This document shows positions 59,270 through 64,000 of a stretch of 64,000 nucleotides of DNA, one piece after another (position 1 is the first letter of the stretch; each line of letters starts with the position of its first letter). Origin of the DNA: Gigaspora margarita (Eukaryota; Glomeromycota; Glomeromycetes; Diversisporales; Gigasporaceae); NCBI GenBank assembly GCA_009809945.1, contig WTPW01000018.1, positions 640,558 to 704,557 of the forward strand, read 5' to 3'. The notes below the pieces were generated by a model. The model was not told where the DNA came from. It was given only the letters and a program-made list of their open reading frames with translations, and searched no databases. The translations under genes were made by a program, and so were the position numbers.

Positions 59270-59630
59270 ATCAAAATTTTTTCAACGCCAATTCCATAAT
59301 AATAACACCACACTTTTTCCAAATTCCTATAGAATTACTTGCCTCAGCAGACTTCAGATAATATAAAAATGCTTTTTGCTTATTGATTTCGATCCCAATT
59401 CCTAAATAATAACAATATCCAACTTGGTACATCTGTTAGAATTATTCATATCTTCTGATGTTTCGTAATATGTGAATGCTTTTTTTCTTCCTTTCAATTC
59501 CTATTCCATGTTTGTAACAATAACTAAGCAAATAATTTCTGTTTGGATCATTCATATCTGCCAATTGGAGATTGCTATCGAAATTCAGTTGATTGATATC
59601 TTTAATTTGTAGCATTTCTGAGTTTTCCAT
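59270..59630 (-). pseudogene. Sel1-repeat protein fragment, frameshifted
   Basis: Starting from M-E-N-S-E-M at about 59,630, the frame reaches Y-C-Y-K-H-G-I-G-I-E-R, a Sel1 repeat signature. A frame change follows near 59,480, then Y-Q-V-G-Y-C-Y-Y-L-G-I-G-I-E-I and K-A-F-L-Y-Y-L-K-S-A-E in another frame, then a further partial repeat. About three 36-residue repeats are recognisable, against nine in the intact gene at 3.2 kb. The repeat type is the same but it is a separate, decayed copy. Confidence 0.8.
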
Positions 59631-60090
59631 TTGGTTTTTGATTTTAAAAAAATGGTTGGATATCATTATGATTTACTAATATTTTTTTATTTATTTACTT
59701 TGGTTATACTCAATATATCCTAAATTATACTGGCCGTTGTAGTCATGCTCAAAATTCAGCCTACATATATTGCAAATATTTTATTGGAAACTACATACAT
59801 AAATTGCATGCATATTATATTACATGTAATAGATCAATTACAAATTATAACAAATATATTACAACATTAACATGCAAATGATCATATGTCATTAATTTTC
59901 TCACAGTCTAATTACAGTTTTTGGATATAGCAAATTAAAAATGGCAAAGTGCAATTGAATTTTTTTTTATTTTCATTATTATTAAGCAGCGTTTATTATA
60001 CAGAAATTAGTAGATTAACACACTACCATGATTCTATTTGTTGGTAGATTGGCATCAAACTACAAACTATAGGAATCGCTAAAAAAATTA

Positions 60091-60508
60091 TGGTGCAAGA
60101 CATCTATACTCAACAATCACATGATGTGTTTCAATTTTTTAAATGCCTATAACTTTTTAACTAAGAAGTTTTAAAAAAATCTGACCAGTAACTTTGTGAA
60201 GCTATATTAGCTCTACATATATGCCAAATATCTTTTCAAAATCTCATCACTGTAAAAAGTTTTAGCGATTTGAAAATTGAAATTTTATATGTAAATTTGT
60301 AAATTTACATATAAAATTTCAATTTTCAAATCGCTAAAACTTTTTATAGTGATGAGATTTTGAAAAGATATTTGGCATATATGTAGAGCTAATATAGCTT
60401 CACAAAGTTACTAGTCAGATTTTTTTAAAACTTCTTAGATAAAAAGTTATAGGCATTTAAAAAATTGAAACATGTCACGTGATTGTTGAGTATAGATGTC
60501 TTGCACCA
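60091..60508. mobile_element. Near-perfect 418-bp palindrome (fold-back element)
   Basis: Two arms of about 208 bp, centred at 60,299-60,300, begin TGGTGCAAGACATCTATACT on both sides. They differ at only a few positions, some of them CpG against TpG or CpA. Such identity implies recent formation or ongoing arm correction. Confidence 0.88.
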
Positions 60509-61405
60509 ACATAGCGGGCTTTCATAGTGATTGGCCAATTTTTGTAGATCATCTCGTGATATTATAAAAATTTTATTGGTTGATCGAAGATTAATAAACA
60601 TATCGAATCACAAATAAAAAAAAAATTAATATGTAGAAAATAATTATATCTATAATCAAGTTAATATTGGCAGAAGTCTTTACCATAAAATCTCGATAAT
60701 TTAAACCTAAAATTATCAGTATAATCTTATCACAAACAAAACCGAACAAAATCAGAAAAACTCCAATAAACTAAAATTTTATTAAAAAACTTCAATATAT
60801 TACAAATCAAAGAAAGAAAAGAAACAAAAAATAAAAAGTACAAAAAATAAATGATTAAACCTATCCTATAATGCTAATAAACAATAAAAAAAAATGCAAA
60901 AAATAGCTTATAATGTTCGTTCTAAAATCAAACTAATTAATTCTATTTAACAATCGTTACAAGGTTAAAGTATACTACAGTACTTTTCTTTAACTCTTCT
61001 CATGAAATCTATTATCCTTATGGCGCTCAGCTTCATATTATTAGCCTATATTATAGACAGGTTTCTTTATTAGTTAAGATTACAAAAAATAAGTTTTCAC
61101 AAACAAAAGACGGCTTAAATTGTTGAGTTTGATTAATTTATTATACCTATAGGCTAATTTAAACGTCCAAACATACCTCTCATCTAACTTCCGAATTACT
61201 TCGCGGATTACCAAATTACTTTGACAGTATATAGACCAGAAGGTGCTCTTTCGCTTTCATTTGGTATCAAGTTTGGCCAATTCGTCTCCGTGGCTGCCAA
61301 ACCATTTTTGTAACTGCAAAACGTTACGCCACTATGTGAAACATATTGTGCAACATTTTGTGTCGATCATCAAATCAAGTAAAGCCCGCTATGTTTCTTG
61401 CACCA
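60091..61405. mobile_element. TA-type element with a rearranged left end
   Basis: The outer ends are TGGTGCAAGA on the left and TGGTGCAAGAAACATAGCGG on the right (read inward), with TA at 60,089-60,090 and 61,406-61,407. The acatagcggg block that should follow the left end directly is found only at 60,509, after a 418-bp palindrome. The interior 60,520-61,380 carries no recognised gene and has more CpG than the 18-42 kb region. Confidence 0.75.
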
Positions 61406-61570
61406 TAGTAATTATCAGATAATTCGGACAACAAATATTCTGATCAAAATTTACAAAAAAATGATAAATCTAGAAATCAATCATCTAAATTTTTAGTGGA
61501 ATGTAATTTTTTCTTAGCGCTAGTATTATTTGCTAATATTTTTTATTAAAATCATGTTTTTTATTTTTGT

Positions 61571-61883
61571 AGTTTGTTTGCATTATGCCATTACATCATT
61601 ACAGAATTATGTAAGCATTACGTCAATAATATTTACAACAATTTTCATGTTAATCAAAATGTGTGTTATATTGTAGTTTTCCCACAACACTAATTACATT
61701 TCTGAAAGATGACCAATCAATAATGTTCAAACGGAATTTACATCAATGATATAATGTGCACATGTCCTGAGTTATCCAATCAAATCAAGAATAAAAGTCC
61801 AATCAGCGTTCAGTTTTTTGTCGATCAAAGAGTGCAAATTATTTTAGATTGTTTTTATTAAAAAATTAAATAATAAGAGAGTT
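61571..61883. other. Spacer with a dispersed repeat fragment
   Basis: About 61,585-61,680 resembles 47,635-47,760. No gene was found. Confidence 0.5.
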
Positions 61884-62217
61884 ATTATTCATCACTAGTG
61901 CGATACATCGCCACCTCTGATTGACCAATCGGGATGCAGAATCAGGTGTAATGTGAAATTGAAGCGAAACAACAATTTTTTAAAAAATCACTTCTAACTT
62001 AAAATTTTGACTATGAAACCACAATTTTTTCTTAACAAAAAAAATTTATTGCAAAATTTTGGGTTAGGAGGTCATCTAACTTATTGTCCCAACCAAACCC
62101 TAACCCTATCTTAACCTGGCTGCTATTTGTTTTGTTTTGATTAATGTAAAATCAAAACAAACAAAATGATTGGTTGATCAGGGGGTAGTGATACATCGCA
62201 CTAGCGATGAAAAATAA
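61884..62217. mobile_element. MITE with telomere-like core, about 334 bp
   Basis: The inverted ends carry cactagtgcgatacatcgcc on the left and cgctagtgcgatgtatcac on the right (read inward), then tgaccaatc or tcaaccaatc. The centre contains aaaccctaaccctatc. The end sequence gtgcgat(a/g) and the neighbouring ccaatca recall the 27.7-28.2 kb element, so the two may be related families. Exact borders are uncertain. Confidence 0.65.
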
Positions 62218-62637
62218 TTGTCTAATAATAATTAATTAATTAATTACTATAGTGTGATTCTTTGTTAGTATTGATTTTACTGATCACTTGTTGTGATCCA
62301 GTTTCCACCTAGTTGGTGTTCCTGTAGCCACACGTGAAGGCGCAAGCAACTCGAATTCACGAAATACGTTAAACTTCTGATTGGTAAATAGCTTTGTGCT
62401 TTAATATAATAAATAGATTATCTCAAAGTAGCACAAATATCAAATCCAGTATGCTCATACACGAATAGTATACTGTATTACATCACACAGTACATAAACA
62501 TGTGAATTCATAGATTTTTAATGTCCAATCAAATGCAAGATTTTGCAAACTATCATTCTAGATGGCAGGACCATACACTCCATCAATTTGCATGACAACA
62601 TTCCTGGTACTAACTAACTAACCAACTAATAACTAAT
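62218..62637. other. Spacer, nothing recognised
   Basis: It has CpG-bearing, moderately AT-rich sequence without an open frame or repeat of note, ending in a run of actaacta words. Confidence 0.4.
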
Positions 62638-63297
62638 TATCTCTTAAACTGTATTCCAGGCAAATTTGCCTGGAATTTTTAGACATATTTACAATTTTTT
62701 AAATAAAACAAAAGTTTATTAAGAATATGGGATATACTTTATTTATAAAATATTTTCTTTAAAATATATTTTATAAACTTTATTATAAAAATTTTTTAAA
62801 ATTATTAATAAACTTTAAAGTGATAAAAGTTTGAAGTTTTTAATTTAAAATTTTTATATAAAGCTTTTCTTTAGATTTTCTTAAATTTTATATGTTCCCA
62901 TCTATAAAAAAAAATTTCACTTCTAATTAAAGTCCTAATTTTTACAAGTAAATCACAAAAGTTGCAATAATTAAAGTTGTAATCCTTTTTATAAACTACA
63001 ATACTGTATTAGAACAGGGTGCTAGAGCTAATATTTATAGAGTTCGCCAAGAATAAATAAATAATTTTTTTGAATAATAAATTTTTTAAAATTTGTCTAT
63101 TTTTAGCTTATAAGCAATTTAAACTTTTTTTCTTATAATATAAAATTAAATACTACTATAATATAATTCTTATTTTCAAATATTATCAAAAAAAATTTTA
63201 ATTAAATATTTTAAGTTTTAAAAAATATAGATCATAAGCATATTTATAGCAATTTTCTAGGCAAATTTGCCTGGAATTGCTTACAGTTTAAGGGATA
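62638..63297. mobile_element. MITE family with TATCYCTTAAACT ends, copy 3
   Basis: The ends TATCTCTTAAACTGTA and TATCCCTTAAACTGTAAGCA are in inverted orientation, each followed by a ccaggcaaatttgcctgg-type palindrome. ACTAAT is present on both sides (62,632-62,637 and 63,298-63,303), although the surroundings are repetitive. The interior is collinear with copies 1 and 2. Confidence 0.78.
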
Positions 63298-63304
63298 ACT
63301 AATA

Positions 63305-64000
63305 ATAATAACTAACAAGAGTAACAAAAGTGACTTGTATTATTATTATTATTTTTATATAAAGAGTAACAAAAGTGTGAGTGACTTGTATTATTATTTT
63401 TTTTATTTTTTTTAATCGTTTAAAGGCTGGGTACTATGGCCGGATTTTATTATGAGTATAAAGACGTAATATTTGTTATATGAATGAGGATACAACTAGC
63501 CACATGTGCACTTTTAGTGCCTAATTTAAGTAGTCCGCCTGAAGGTTCTACACTAGCTGCCATACCTAAAACCCAACTATGGAAGTTGCCTATTTAAACC
63601 CTCTGGTTCACGATCCTCCTATTACTACCTCGATGCACTACATATATGTAGATATTATCAGGCCCCAACCCTTTTAGATAATACGGCCTAAGGGCTACTT
63701 TACCCTCGCACCAACTGCCTACCATAGTTTTTCTGTGTCCCATTCCACTTCTAAACCTGGATTTAGCGACATAAGCCACCTGCCCTTATTAGGTTCATTC
63801 CGATCCTGGCCACCCACCTCTTCTGGTAGTGCCATCATAGATCATCACTATTATCTCCTAATTCGGGACTTGCCAAACGGGTTTCCATTTCTCCAGTTCC
63901 CTGGATTTGCGGTGTAACATTAACACCATTGCGCTGAATTATTATTTTTTTATATAACAACAAAAGTGACTTGTATTATTATTATTATTTTTTTTTTTTT
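63305..64000. repeat. Minisatellite units bracketing a GC-richer island
   Basis: Units gagtaacaaaagtgacttgt lie at 63,316-63,400, and a further one starts at about 63,952 and runs to the window end; these match the 41.5-41.7 kb units. Between them, about 63,420-63,940 is strikingly less AT-rich and CpG-bearing. It has short open frames on both strands (61 and 60 codons) but no recognised protein motif, tRNA or rRNA. It may be a piece of a long terminal repeat or another insertion within the minisatellite. Confidence 0.55.

Larger units (their letters stand above)
59880..61570 (+). repeat. Second copy of the 12.6-13.2 kb repeat, split by a TA-type element
   Basis: Segments 59,895-60,090 and 61,406-61,560 align with 12,630-13,181 (ggatatagcaaat, gttggtagat, attatcaga, aatcatctaaat). 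It lacks the 3.3-kb transposon present after 13,181 and instead carries an element at 60,091-61,405. Confidence 0.7.

Overview
This is an AT-rich eukaryotic window with very few intact genes and a very high load of nested repeats. Recognisable proteins are Sel1-repeat proteins, a protein kinase with an H-x-D-F-H-x-G-N catalytic loop and DLG in place of DFG, a BTB/TLDc protein, a DUF4419 protein, and Tc1/mariner, hAT and Ty3/gypsy transposases or polymerases. Together with the GT-AG introns, the long AT-rich spacers and TTAGGG-like stretches, this fits an arbuscular mycorrhizal fungus (Glomeromycotina, Rhizophagus-like). That assignment is inference from family content; no database search was run.

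Layout. 0-3.2 kb: repeats, including a self-nested TA-type miniature element. 3.2-4.5 kb: the only clearly intact gene, a 415-residue Sel1-repeat protein (+). 8.2-9.3 kb: a frameshifted DUF4419 pseudogene (+). 11.3-17.5 kb: a three-level nest. A Tc1/mariner transposase gene (-) is split by an element with an 8-bp target duplication, which is itself split by a 3.3-kb DNA transposon with a 9-bp target duplication. That inner transposon carries a four-exon transposase-like gene with a THAP-spaced zinc motif at the N terminus and a RING-like motif at the C terminus. 18.6-22.7 kb: a Ty3/gypsy gag-pol remnant (-) split by two DNA elements. 22.7-41 kb: miniature inverted-repeat elements (MITEs), short tandem arrays, a hAT fragment and long featureless AT-rich DNA. 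41.2-47.5 kb: a minisatellite, then a roughly 150-bp satellite array that appears to derive from the end of a TA-type MITE; a CpG-bearing 2-kb element sits in it, with a probable assembly duplication. 47.9-50.6 kb: a repeated 300-bp segment, one copy filled by a 1.8-kb multi-hairpin element. 50.7-53.5 kb: decayed BTB/TLDc and kinase genes (-). 54-64 kb: more MITEs, a second copy of the 1-2 kb repeat, kinase and Sel1 fragments (-), two tandem arrays, large palindromes and a GC-richer island near the end.

How the parts relate. There is no operon-like cooperation here. The Sel1, kinase and BTB/TLDc families are typical of expanded signalling repertoires in these fungi, but most copies here are broken. 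The informative biology is the insertion history. In several places host or older-element coding sequence becomes continuous again when the inserted element and one target duplication are discounted, and several insertions can be compared with an uninterrupted paralogous copy elsewhere in the window. The central part (about 18-42 kb) is also visibly poor in CpG compared with the ends, consistent with old methylated repeat DNA. Boundaries and identities were read by eye.
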